Assembly (NCBI GenBank): GCA_002364215.1
Contig: DEXQ01000011.1
Span: forward strand, 124,001-188,000
Direction: 5' to 3'
DNA: 64,000 bases
DNA from: Aequorivita sp. UBA3180
GTDB lineage: Bacteria > Bacteroidota > Bacteroidia > Flavobacteriales > Flavobacteriaceae
Below the pieces are notes generated by a model. That model was given only the letters and a program-made list of their open reading frames with translations, made no database searches and was not told the origin of the DNA. Positions 55,298 through 63,534 of the stretch are shown piece by piece. Each line of letters starts with the position of its first letter. The first letter of the stretch is position 1. The position numbers and the translations under genes are program-made.

Positions 55298-58129
55298 ATG
55301 AAAAATATTTTCCCATTGCTTATTGCAATGTTTTTATTTCAGATTTCCTTTTCACAAACAGGTGTTGTTACGGGGGTTATAAATGATGGTGAATATAATG
55401 ACGTGCTTTCTTTTGCAAACGTTATTGTGAAGGGTTCACAAACGGGAACAACCTCTGATTTTGATGGCAAGTACAATCTAAAGTTAGATGCTGGAACTTA
55501 CACACTTGTTTTTTCGTTCGTTGGATATCAAACTAAGGAAATTACGGAAGTGAAAATAACTTCAGGCCAAACTACAACAGTTGATGTTACGCTTAATGCT
55601 TCTGCTGGACAACTGGATGAAGTGGTTGTTACCACCACTGCCCGTAAAAATACGGAAGCATCTGTTTTAAGCATCCAGAAAAACTCGGTTACCCTAATGG
55701 ATGGTTTGTCTTTGGAATCCATTAAAAAAACTGGTGCAAGCGATGTGGCTTCAGCAGTTCAAAACGTGCCGGGCGTTTCGGTACAAGGAGGAAAATACGT
55801 GTATGTTAGGGGCTTAGGAGACCGATACACTAAATCCATACTAAATGGCATGGAAGTGCCCGGTCTGGATCCAGATAGAAATACACTGCAACTGGATATT
55901 TTTCCTTCACAAATTCTAGAAAATGTATTGATTACCAAATCTGCAACTGCAGACCAGCCAGCCGACTTTACCGGCGGTGTAATAAACATTGTAACCAAGG
56001 ACATTCCTAGCAGAGCTGAATATAGTATTTCTCTTGGATTGGGCTACAACGCTGATTTTCATTTTAAAAACAACTACTTAACAGGCGATAAAAGCGGTAC
56101 AGACTTTTTAGGTTTTGATGACGGGCTAAGGGACAATCCTATTCCCCAATCACAACAAGTGCCTTTACCGCAACAAGATGGAGAGCTTGTTCGAGATTTA
56201 ACCCAACGCTTTAACCCGCAAATGGCAGCAGAGCGAGAACAAAATTTTATGAACTATAACTTTGCTATAACAGCGGGAGATCAATTTGATGTAGGCGAAA
56301 ATAAATTAGGGTATTTGGCATCAGTGTCATATCGAAATGAAACAAAATACTATGATGAATACATCAATGGCCAGCTATTCAGAAAAGACGAATCAGACAG
56401 ATCTAATTTTGAACTTTTAGCAGACCGCACACAAACTGGTGAGTTAGGAAACAATACAGTTTTAATTAGCGCCCTTGGTGGGTTAACATTTAAAACCGAA
56501 AAATCAAAATATCAATTTAATGTACTTCACATCCAAAATGGAGAATCTGAAGCTGGCATTTTTAGGCTGGACAATTTTATAGTTAGCAGCAATACGATTA
56601 AAAAAGACAACCTAACCTACGTTCAGAGATCCATTACAAATGGACTATTAAAAGGCACACATACCCTTGGCAGTAATAATGACTGGAATTTGGAATGGAA
56701 CCTATCGCCCTCCCTTGCCAAGGTGGACGATAAAGATTTTCGCACAACTCCATTTAGAGTATCAATAAATCCCAATACGGGCGAGGAAGTATTTACAATT
56801 GAGCCAAGTGAATCTGGCGATGCCTCCAGATTTTTTAGATCACTTGAAGAGGTAAATCTTGCCGGAAAAATTGGCCTTGAAAAGGATCACAATCTTTTTG
56901 GCTTTGAAGCAAAAGCTAAAATTGGCGGTGCCTTTACCCAAAAAGAAAGAGACTTTGAAGTAATAAAATACTCTTTGCCGTTGCTTAATTTTTCGTCGGC
57001 AACATTTGGAGGTAATCCAAACCAACTATTGATCCCAGAAAATATTTATGACCCAAATACAAATAGCGGAACCTATGTGCGCCAAGACTCCAACGATTCA
57101 GATTCTTACAATTCAAAAATTCAAATCGCAGCAGGGTATATAGCTGAAGAATTTAAGGTAACAAATTGGATGAATGCAGCTTTAGGGGTGCGGTTTGAAA
57201 AATTCGACTTGATTTACACAGGTGAAAGACAGGACGGAACCAGACTGGAAGATGCCAAAATTTTAGAAAAATCAGACTTTTTCCCATCGGCAAATCTAAT
57301 TTTTGATTTGAATGAAGATGAAAACAAAAAAATACGTACTTCCTATTCAAGAACTACGGCAAGACCTTCATTTAAAGAAGCCTCACTCGCCGAAATTTTT
57401 GACCCAATAAGCAGCACCACATTTATTGGCAATATAAACCTTCAGCCTACTTATGTAAATAATTTTGACATCAGATACGAACAATATGGAGAAGCAGGAG
57501 ATTTCTTCGCAATAAGCGGATTCTATAAATCTTTTACTGATCCTATTGAGCTTTCATTTATCAGAAGGGCGTATGGACAATACACGCCACTAAACTTAGG
57601 AGACGCAAAAGTTTTTGGGGGTGAGCTAGAAATAAGAAAAAATCTCGGGTTTATAAGCGGTTTACAGAATATAGATTTCAATTTAAATTTCTCACTTATA
57701 GAATCGCAACAGCAGTACAGTGAAGACGAAAGGGAAGGAAGGCTAGATAATTTACGTACCGGTGAAATACTTGACGACAATAGACAATTGCAAGGCCAAA
57801 GCCCTTATTTAATAAATCTTGGCTTCAATTATAAAGATCCGGAAACTGGACTCCAAGGTGGCCTTTTCTACAATACTCAGGGAAAAACACTTCAAATTGT
57901 AGGTGCAGGAGATGTGGCAGATGTATATACAATGCCCTTTCACAATGTGAAACTGAACATTTCAAAAAGCTTTGGATCAAACAGAAATTCAACAATATCC
58001 TTAAAGTTTGACAACTTATTAAATGATGATATTGAAAGCGTTTATCAATCGTTTGGAGCAGAGGATCAACTATTTTCCAAATGGAGTCCGGGACAAGAAA
58101 TTAGTTTGGGCTACTCACTCAAATTCTAA
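55298..58129 (+). CDS. TonB-dependent outer-membrane receptor
   Basis: 943 residues. Signal peptide MKNIFPLLIAMFLFQISFSQ, then a carboxypeptidase-like regulatory domain (GVVTGVINDGEYNDVLSFANVIVKGSQTGTTSDFDGKYNLKLDAGTYTLVFSFVGYQT region). The TonB box/plug region has LESIKKTGASDVASAVQNVPGVSV and YVRGLGDRYTKSILNGMEVPG. The 22-strand barrel ends in a C-terminal Phe-rich strand (EISLGYSLKF). It lacks a SusD partner, unlike SusC systems, and its neighbour is a beta-helix lipoprotein. With porin and Pit genes downstream it is probably involved in phosphate-linked nutrient uptake; substrate not read from sequence. Confidence 0.92.
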   Translation: MKNIFPLLIAMFLFQISFSQTGVVTGVINDGEYNDVLSFANVIVKGSQTGTTSDFDGKYNLKLDAGTYTLVFSFVGYQTKEITEVKITSGQTTTVDVTLNASAGQLDEVVVTTTARKNTEASVLSIQKNSVTLMDGLSLESIKKTGASDVASAVQNVPGVSVQGGKYVYVRGLGDRYTKSILNGMEVPGLDPDRNTLQLDIFPSQILENVLITKSATADQPADFTGGVINIVTKDIPSRAEYSISLGLGYNADFHFKNNYLTGDKSGTDFLGFDDGLRDNPIPQSQQVPLPQQDGELVRDLTQRFNPQMAAEREQNFMNYNFAITAGDQFDVGENKLGYLASVSYRNETKYYDEYINGQLFRKDESDRSNFELLADRTQTGELGNNTVLISALGGLTFKTEKSKYQFNVLHIQNGESEAGIFRLDNFIVSSNTIKKDNLTYVQRSITNGLLKGTHTLGSNNDWNLEWNLSPSLAKVDDKDFRTTPFRVSINPNTGEEVFTIEPSESGDASRFFRSLEEVNLAGKIGLEKDHNLFGFEAKAKIGGAFTQKERDFEVIKYSLPLLNFSSATFGGNPNQLLIPENIYDPNTNSGTYVRQDSNDSDSYNSKIQIAAGYIAEEFKVTNWMNAALGVRFEKFDLIYTGERQDGTRLEDAKILEKSDFFPSANLIFDLNEDENKKIRTSYSRTTARPSFKEASLAEIFDPISSTTFIGNINLQPTYVNNFDIRYEQYGEAGDFFAISGFYKSFTDPIELSFIRRAYGQYTPLNLGDAKVFGGELEIRKNLGFISGLQNIDFNLNFSLIESQQQYSEDEREGRLDNLRTGEILDDNRQLQGQSPYLINLGFNYKDPETGLQGGLFYNTQGKTLQIVGAGDVADVYTMPFHNVKLNISKSFGSNRNSTISLKFDNLLNDDIESVYQSFGAEDQLFSKWSPGQEISLGYSLKF

Positions 58130-58149
58130 AATGTATTACGTGAAAAATA

Positions 58150-58180
58150 AAAAACCCTAGCATTTGAGCTAGGGTTTTTT
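58150..58180. terminator. bidirectional terminator after TonB receptor
   Basis: AAAAACCCTAGC (58150-58161) pairs with GCTAGGGTTTTTT (58168-58180) around ATTTGA. Confidence 0.85.
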
Positions 58181-58201
58181 TATGTAAAATAGAATTAGAG
58201 T

Positions 58202-58561
58202 TTAATTAGAAACAATTTGAATATCGTCAGATTTCCAAGTTACAACCTTGGCAATACGGGCATCCGCATAAGAAACTTCTTTTATGTCTTCATTTGTAAA
58301 GAAATACCACGTGCCCACTTTTTCACCATTATTATATTGCGCAATGGCAGTTTTATTACCGTTAAAGTCATAGCTCACCCATTCTCCAGTTAGCTTATTG
58401 TCTGCAGTATAGTAGCCAGTTTGTGCAACCGTTCCATTATCGTGATATATTGTTGCCTTAATCATATCGCCATCCAAATAATACGTGTTTTTATTAGCAT
58501 TTTGTGCAAATGCCATTGAAACTGTTAATACGATTGCAAAAAGGGTGATTAAATTTTTCAT
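58202..58561 (-). CDS. secreted MORN-repeat (YwqK-like) protein
   Basis: 119 residues: signal peptide (MKNLITLFAIVLTVSMAFAQ), then three MORN-type strands (YYLDGDMIKATIYHDNGTVAQTGYY, DNKLTGEWVSYDFNGNK, YNNGEKVGTWYFF). Periplasmic or extracytoplasmic by its signal. The MORN fold often mediates binding to lipids or partner proteins; no catalytic residue is seen. It is inserted in the phosphate region on the opposite strand, with its own TAAATTTG -7 element. Link to phosphate is positional only. Confidence 0.82.
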   Translation of the reverse strand: MKNLITLFAIVLTVSMAFAQNANKNTYYLDGDMIKATIYHDNGTVAQTGYYTADNKLTGEWVSYDFNGNKTAIAQYNNGEKVGTWYFFTNEDIKEVSYADARIAKVVTWKSDDIQIVSN

Positions 58562-58590
58562 TTTTCAAAGTTTTAAATTTTCAGAATAAT

Positions 58591-58598
58591 CAAATTTA
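58591..58598 (-). promoter_or_regulatory. MORN gene -7 element TAAATTTG
   Basis: Perfect TANNTTTG match on the minus strand, ending 29 bases before the ATG at 58561. A GTTAACG heptamer lies 38 bases upstream of it, the same place as the boxes before phosphate promoters, but there is no second box at -27. Confidence 0.5.
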
Positions 58599-58613
58599 CA
58601 AAATTAACGCTTA

Positions 58614-58642
58614 CGAAACCATTTGGTAACGTTAACTTAACA
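58614..58642 (+). promoter_or_regulatory. additional PHO-like heptamer cluster
   Basis: CGAAACC (58614), GGTAACG (58625) and CTTAACA (58636) are 11 bases apart with spacers ATTT and TTAA. In the plus direction the three would sit at -38, -27 and -16 from a poor -7 sequence TAACTTGT (58652-58659). Which transcript it controls is uncertain: the MORN gene (minus), a small RNA in the gap, or neither. Confidence 0.4.
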
Positions 58643-58664
58643 TTAAACCTTTAACTTGTTTGTT

Positions 58665-58857
58665 TTCAATGTTTTAAAAAACAACCCTTTGTTTCGAATC
58701 AATATCTTAATGATTTGGTAAAGCTATCTTCACACTAAGTTATGACCGATAGATTTTCTTTGTAATTGCCTATTATATTGGGCAATTTTTGAAATCGTTT
58801 AGTTTTTGTCGACTAGATTTTCAAATGGGGCTGTTCGTTGAGGACGGCCCTTTTTTT
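58665..58857 (+). ncRNA. candidate small RNA in a 401-base gene-free gap
   Basis: The gap 58562-58962 has no credible gene; the longest reading frames are under ten codons at 58743. It contains a TAAC heptamer cluster near its left end and a strong intrinsic terminator at 58828-58857, about 190 bases later and before the porin promoter. No other transcript needs this terminator. A small RNA, perhaps phosphate-regulated, would explain the arrangement. The promoter -7 sequence is weak, so this is a low-confidence proposal. Confidence 0.3.
58828..58857 (+). terminator. intrinsic terminator in the gap before the porin gene
   Basis: GGGCTGTTC (58828-58836) pairs with GGACGGCCC (58842-58850), with two G-U pairs and a GTTGA loop, followed by seven T residues at 58851-58857. 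Confidence 0.75.
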
Positions 58858-58887
58858 ATTAAATTTATAGGAGCCAAGGAAACGTAG

Positions 58888-58933
58888 CTTAACAATATGG
58901 AAACATACCATTAGTTAAAAATTTAGTCCTTTG
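58888..58933 (+). promoter_or_regulatory. porin promoter with PHO-like heptamers at -38 and -27
   Basis: CTTAACA (58888-58894) and GGAAACA (58899-58905) are 11 bases apart, and the -7 element GTCCTTTG is at 58926-58933. The boxes lie 38 and 27 bases before the -7 start, as in the lipoprotein and Pit promoters. The -7 element matches TTTG but not the leading TA. Confidence 0.55.
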
Positions 58934-58962
58934 CAGCGACAAAAACTATAATCGATTTTAAA

Positions 58963-60165
58963 ATGTACCTAAAGAATATTTTCTTTATTGGTTTTCTATT
59001 TTTGTGTGTTTCCGCGGTCCATTCACAAATAAGTGTTCCAAAATTTGGTGACGGTATGCTTAACATTGTGGGCAAAGACAGTACGTGGAGCGTCCGATTT
59101 GCGCCACGAATGCAAGTACGGGCCAATTCTTCCTGGGATTACGATGGCGATAAATTTGGAAAACCGGAACAAAGCTTTATTATCCGTCGCGCCCGTTTAA
59201 AATTTGACGGATTTGCCTATTCCCCGAAACTGCGCTATAAAATTGAACTAGGTCTTTCAAATTTTGATGTGGCAGGAGCTTCAGAATTCACTGGCAATGC
59301 CCCTCGAATTATTTATGATGCAGTAATAATGTGGGGGTTCTACAAAAATCTGGAGCTATGGGCAGGACAGGCAAAACTTCCCGGGAACAGGGAACGTGTA
59401 ATATCTTCCGGTAATCTTCAGCTTATAGACCGTTCCAGACTTAACAGGTTATTCAATATTGACAGGGACCTTGGAGTACAATTGCGCCATAGTTTTAAGG
59501 CTTCTGAAAATTTCCTAATTCGCGAAATGTTTGCCGTTTCACAGGGAGAAGGTAGAAATATTACAACCGGAAATATTGGAGGGTTTCAATATACAACCCG
59601 CGTAGAGCTATTGCCTTTTGGCGAATTTACCAAAAAAGGTGATTACATTGGCGGAGATATTTATAGAGAAAAAACGCCAAAACTTGCCATTGGCGCCACT
59701 TATGATTTTAACAATAATGCCGTAAAAACCCGAAGCAATCAAGGCAGCTATATGCGCAATGATATCGGTTTTTACGAAACCAATATAAGTACCATTTTTG
59801 TGGATGCTATGTTTAAATATAACGGGTTTTCATTAATGGGAGAATATAGTTATCGCGATGCTGAAAACCCCCTAGTAACCAATAGTGATGGTTCTATTAC
59901 AGAGCAGGAGGTTTATACGGGGCAAGGGCTCAATTTTCAAGGAGGCTATGTTTTTAAAAACAATTGGGAAATTTCCGGACGTTTTACCACCATTTTGCCA
60001 GACAATATTTTTTCTTCCAATGACACACAAAATCAATATACTTTGGGAGGGTCTAAATATATAGTGGGCCATAAATTAAAAGTTCAAACAGATTTATCAT
60101 ATTCAACCATTGCGGGTGAAAGCAGCTCTTTGGAATACAGGCTGGGTTTTGACCTTCATTTTTAA
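58963..60165 (+). CDS. phosphate-selective porin O/P family protein
   Basis: 400 residues from ATG 58963, with signal peptide MYLKNIFFIGFLFLCVSAVHSQ. The N-terminal RMQVRANSSWDYDG and the RRARLKFDGFAYSPKLRYKIELG segments match the porin O/P family, and the protein ends in the aromatic strand YRLGFDLHF. It forms an outer-membrane channel for phosphate or polyphosphate. It is followed 79 bases later by a Pit-type phosphate transporter, and both carry matching PHO-like boxes, so the pair forms a two-step phosphate uptake route. Confidence 0.92.
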   Translation: MYLKNIFFIGFLFLCVSAVHSQISVPKFGDGMLNIVGKDSTWSVRFAPRMQVRANSSWDYDGDKFGKPEQSFIIRRARLKFDGFAYSPKLRYKIELGLSNFDVAGASEFTGNAPRIIYDAVIMWGFYKNLELWAGQAKLPGNRERVISSGNLQLIDRSRLNRLFNIDRDLGVQLRHSFKASENFLIREMFAVSQGEGRNITTGNIGGFQYTTRVELLPFGEFTKKGDYIGGDIYREKTPKLAIGATYDFNNNAVKTRSNQGSYMRNDIGFYETNISTIFVDAMFKYNGFSLMGEYSYRDAENPLVTNSDGSITEQEVYTGQGLNFQGGYVFKNNWEISGRFTTILPDNIFSSNDTQNQYTLGGSKYIVGHKLKVQTDLSYSTIAGESSSLEYRLGFDLHF

Positions 60166-60175
60166 GAAAAATACA

Positions 60176-60221
60176 GATAACAATTTGGTAACAATCAATC
60201 CTATTTTATATGGGAAATTTG
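60176..60221 (+). promoter_or_regulatory. Pit promoter with PHO-like heptamers at -38 and -27
   Basis: GATAACA (60176-60182) and GGTAACA (60187-60193) are 11 bases apart. The -7 element GAAATTTG (60214-60221) starts 38 and 27 bases later respectively and ends 22 bases before the ATG at 60244. The porin gene stop is at 60165, so this promoter lies wholly in the 78-base spacer. Confidence 0.55.
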
Positions 60222-60243
60222 CACCAACTTAATTAAAACTAGA

Positions 60244-62487
60244 ATGGATAATATTTATTTATTAATGATTGTTGCACTTGCCGCGCTTGCAATTGCAGAT
60301 CTAGTGGTTGGCGTTAGTAATGATGCCGTAAACTTCTTAAACTCAGCCATTGGCTCTAAAGCACTTTCCTTTAGGACTATTTTAATAATAGCCAGTTTAG
60401 GTATTTTCATTGGTGCCGTTTTCTCCAGTGGAATGATGGAAGTGGCGCGAAAGGGCATCTTTGTCCCCGGAGAATTTTACTTCGACGAAATAATGATTAT
60501 TTTCATGGCGGTAATGATTACCGATATCTTGCTGCTGGATTTTTTTAATACTATAGGTTTACCAACATCTACCACGGTTTCCATTGTTTTTGAACTTTTG
60601 GGCGCTGCCGTTATTATGGCGCTGATAAAAATTGGCCATAACGATGCAGAGACCATTTCAGCAATTACAAAATACATCAATACCGAAAAAGCGGTAGAAA
60701 TTATAACAGGAATTCTGCTTTCGGTTGTGATTGCTTTTACCGTGGGGGCAGTAGTTCAATACCTGTCGAGGCTGGTATTTACCTTCCACGTTGAGCGAAA
60801 AATGAAATATTTCGGAGCTATTTTTGGAGGTTTGGCTCTTACCTGTATAAGCTATTTCATACTTGTTAAAGGTTTAAAGGGAACTCCTTTCTATGGCGAT
60901 TTTAAAGATATTGTTGAAAGTGATACTTGGATGCTTATCGGCGGAAGCTTCATTTTTTGGACTGTGTTCTCGCAACTTTTTATGATGATTTTTAAAAAGA
61001 ATATTTTAATCATCGTAATAGCAGTAGGTACATTCAGTCTTGCGTTGGCATTTGCAGGAAACGATTTGGTAAACTTTATTGGGGTTCCAATGGCGGCATA
61101 CCATAGTTATATTGACTGGTCAACTTCTGGTGTCGCGGCCTCAGAGTATAATATGCACAGCCTTGCTGAAAAAGTTCCCGCAGAGCCTATGCTGCTCTTC
61201 ATTGCTGGTGGTGTAATGGTTCTTACATTGTGGTTTTCCAAAAAGGCACGAACGGTTTCTGATACCGAAATTGACCTTGCACGCCAAGGCGAGGGCCATG
61301 AAAAATTTAGCCCAAACATGCTTTCAAGGTTTTTGGTAAAGTCCAGCACCCAGATTGCAACCTATTTTGAATATATCATTCCGCAATCGCTTCAGCAGAA
61401 AATAGATAAACGTTTTGAAAAACCGATAGTGAACCTACCCAAACACAAAACCTACGAGCTTCCAGCTTTTGATATGATCCGTGCCTCCATAAACCTTATG
61501 GTTGCCGGAATTCTGATTGCTACGGCAACTTCTATGAAACTACCACTTTCCACCACCTATGTAACCTTTATGGTAGCCATGGGTACATCACTTGCTGATA
61601 GAGCTTGGGGTCGCGAAAGTGCCGTTTACCGCGTTGCAGGGGTAATGAACGTAATAGGTGGTTGGTTCTTTACTGCATTTGTGGCATTTGCAGCAGCAGG
61701 TACGCTTGCCTATCTAATATTTATAGGTCGTGGCGCAATGATAGCCGTGTTGTTATTATTGGCTATTCTTTTATTAGTGCGAAATTATCTTTCTCACAAA
61801 AATAAAGTGAAACTGAAATTGGACAAGAGCGGCTTGAAGAAAACCGAGAGCAAAACCGTTCAGGGGATTATCCAAGAAAGTGCTGAAAACATTAGCAATG
61901 TAGTTTCACGTTCAAATAAAATTTATACCGATATGCTTCGTGGCCTTGCAAAACAGGACACCAAAAAACTGAAGAAGAGCAAAAAAGGTGTAAATAAACT
62001 TAATGACGAAGTTGAAGAACTGCGAGACAATATTTTCTACTTCATTAAGAATCTGGATGAAACCAGTGTGCGCGGAAGTAACTTCTACATTGTAATCCTT
62101 GGTTATTTGACCGACGTGGTGCAGTCTTTGGAATTTATTTCAAAGGCGAGCTACAAGCACGTGAACAACAATCACAAAGCGCTTCGCTTTAACCAAATAA
62201 AGGATCTTCAGGAAATAGACAATCATTTGGAAGAGCTTTTAAATGAAATTGAAGACATCTTCCACAAAAAGGAATTCCAGCGCATCGGGAATGTACTTGA
62301 GAAAAAAGACGAAATCTTCGCAAGCCTTTCAAACAAAATTGAAAAGCAGATAGCGCGTACCCGTACCGAAGAATCAAGCCCTAAAAACACCACTTTGTAT
62401 TTCAGCCTATTGCTTGAAACCAAAGATCTGGTAACGGCCTTGATGAACTTGATGGAGGAATATTACACAAGCTATCGCAAAGCGTAA
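60244..62487 (+). CDS. Pit-family phosphate transporter fused to DUF47/PhoU-like domain
   Basis: 747 residues. The PHO4/Pit membrane part (about 1-520) has the duplicated motif as DLVVGVSNDAVNFLNSAIGSKA and AFAGNDLVNFIGVPMAAYHSY, plus later repeats with LSTTYVTFMVAMGTSLADRAWG. Residues from about 530 to 747 are cytoplasmic, Lys-rich and helical (SAENISNVVSRSNKIYTDMLRGLAKQD), resembling the DUF47 (PhoU-like) proteins normally encoded as separate partners of Pit. The fusion would tie regulation to transport. It imports phosphate (or metal phosphate) with a proton or cation. Confidence 0.93.
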   Translation: MDNIYLLMIVALAALAIADLVVGVSNDAVNFLNSAIGSKALSFRTILIIASLGIFIGAVFSSGMMEVARKGIFVPGEFYFDEIMIIFMAVMITDILLLDFFNTIGLPTSTTVSIVFELLGAAVIMALIKIGHNDAETISAITKYINTEKAVEIITGILLSVVIAFTVGAVVQYLSRLVFTFHVERKMKYFGAIFGGLALTCISYFILVKGLKGTPFYGDFKDIVESDTWMLIGGSFIFWTVFSQLFMMIFKKNILIIVIAVGTFSLALAFAGNDLVNFIGVPMAAYHSYIDWSTSGVAASEYNMHSLAEKVPAEPMLLFIAGGVMVLTLWFSKKARTVSDTEIDLARQGEGHEKFSPNMLSRFLVKSSTQIATYFEYIIPQSLQQKIDKRFEKPIVNLPKHKTYELPAFDMIRASINLMVAGILIATATSMKLPLSTTYVTFMVAMGTSLADRAWGRESAVYRVAGVMNVIGGWFFTAFVAFAAAGTLAYLIFIGRGAMIAVLLLLAILLLVRNYLSHKNKVKLKLDKSGLKKTESKTVQGIIQESAENISNVVSRSNKIYTDMLRGLAKQDTKKLKKSKKGVNKLNDEVEELRDNIFYFIKNLDETSVRGSNFYIVILGYLTDVVQSLEFISKASYKHVNNNHKALRFNQIKDLQEIDNHLEELLNEIEDIFHKKEFQRIGNVLEKKDEIFASLSNKIEKQIARTRTEESSPKNTTLYFSLLLETKDLVTALMNLMEEYYTSYRKA

Positions 62488-62509
62488 TAAATTTCATCCC
62501 ATATTTTAG

Positions 62510-62537
62510 AAAAGGAGTCCAAATCGGGCTCCTTTTT
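62510..62537 (+). terminator. terminator of the Pit gene
   Basis: AAAAGGAGTCC (62510-62520) pairs with GGGCTCCTTTTT (62526-62537), one G-U pair, around AAATC. Confidence 0.8.
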
Positions 62538-62681
62538 CTTTAGAAGATGCACAAACACTTTTAATCTTCATAGGGCATCTGCCGTATTTTGATGCCTTAC
62601 GGACCAATTTTACACCAAAAAAATTTTCCGTTTAAAATTATTGTTGGAATATTGTTTCAGCAACCAATAAATCTCAACATT

Positions 62682-63455
62682 ATGAAACTAAAATTTTTAT
62701 CAATCGTACTATTAATGGCCTGTAGTTTTGTCTTTGCGCAAGACAAGGTTAAATATACCGACGAGGAAAAGGATATGTTAAAAACCTATTATTTTAATGA
62801 AGGTTTTGACCAACCGGCCACAAAAAAAGTATCAACCGTTATCATGAAAGATGGTACCGAACATAACGGGTACTGTAAGGGCGTGGTTACAAAGAAAGGG
62901 CAGATTGCCCAAATTGTTTTTAAAGACAGTATTACCGACAAAAAAGAAACCTATGATGCATCACAGATTGCAGAAGCCTATCTTTATGCCAGCGGTTGGG
63001 AGAAATTCGGAAAGGTATCACAAAAGTTCAGCAATTTCGGGATGGGCAGAAGAAACAGCGTAAATAAACTGACCAGCAATGACCAGATTTATTTTGTAAA
63101 CCAAAAGGTTTCCCTAAAAAACAAAAAGGACGAGAAAGAATTTTTGATGCAACTGATAAATCCGGAATTCAGCCAGATAATTTCGGTTTACCACGATCCT
63201 TTTGCCAAAGAATCAAAAGGTTTTAAAATGGGCCCAGGCCCTACCATTGGTGGCGGTGTTGTAAAGTCATATTACGTTCAAAAAGGCGATAAAGTATTTT
63301 GGCTGCCCAAAAGTGATTTTGAGGAAAATTATGACTTCCTCTTTGGAGACAATGCAGCCTTTATGGAAAAATATCCTTACAAATCAATCAATTGGGATTG
63401 GTTGAGCGCGCTTGTTTTGGAATATACCAGAATGTCCATGCCCGCAGAGGAATAA
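62682..63455 (+). CDS. secreted protein of unknown function
   Basis: 257 residues from ATG 62682, chosen because it begins the signal peptide MKLKFLSIVLLMACSFVFAQ; the frame to 62589 has no such signal. The mature protein has a charged N-terminal segment (DKVKYTDEEKDMLKTYYF) and a beta-rich body (MKDGTEHNGYCKGVVTKKGQIAQ). Toward the end it has a Gly-rich GPGPTIGGGVVKSYYVQKGDKVFW segment. I recognise no domain. It is monocistronic between two terminators, convergent with nrdA. Confidence 0.75.
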   Translation: MKLKFLSIVLLMACSFVFAQDKVKYTDEEKDMLKTYYFNEGFDQPATKKVSTVIMKDGTEHNGYCKGVVTKKGQIAQIVFKDSITDKKETYDASQIAEAYLYASGWEKFGKVSQKFSNFGMGRRNSVNKLTSNDQIYFVNQKVSLKNKKDEKEFLMQLINPEFSQIISVYHDPFAKESKGFKMGPGPTIGGGVVKSYYVQKGDKVFWLPKSDFEENYDFLFGDNAAFMEKYPYKSINWDWLSALVLEYTRMSMPAEE

Positions 63456-63476
63456 TAAGCATCGCAAAAAATAAAT

Positions 63477-63512
63477 AAAAAAGCCCTTGTTCAATTGAGC
63501 AAGGGCTTTTTT
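63477..63512. terminator. bidirectional terminator between convergent genes
   Basis: AAAAAAGCCCTTG (63477-63489) pairs with CAAGGGCTTTTTT (63500-63512), loop TTCAATTGAG. Confidence 0.85.
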
Positions 63513-63534
63513 ATTTATAAAGTTATTCCAAAAT

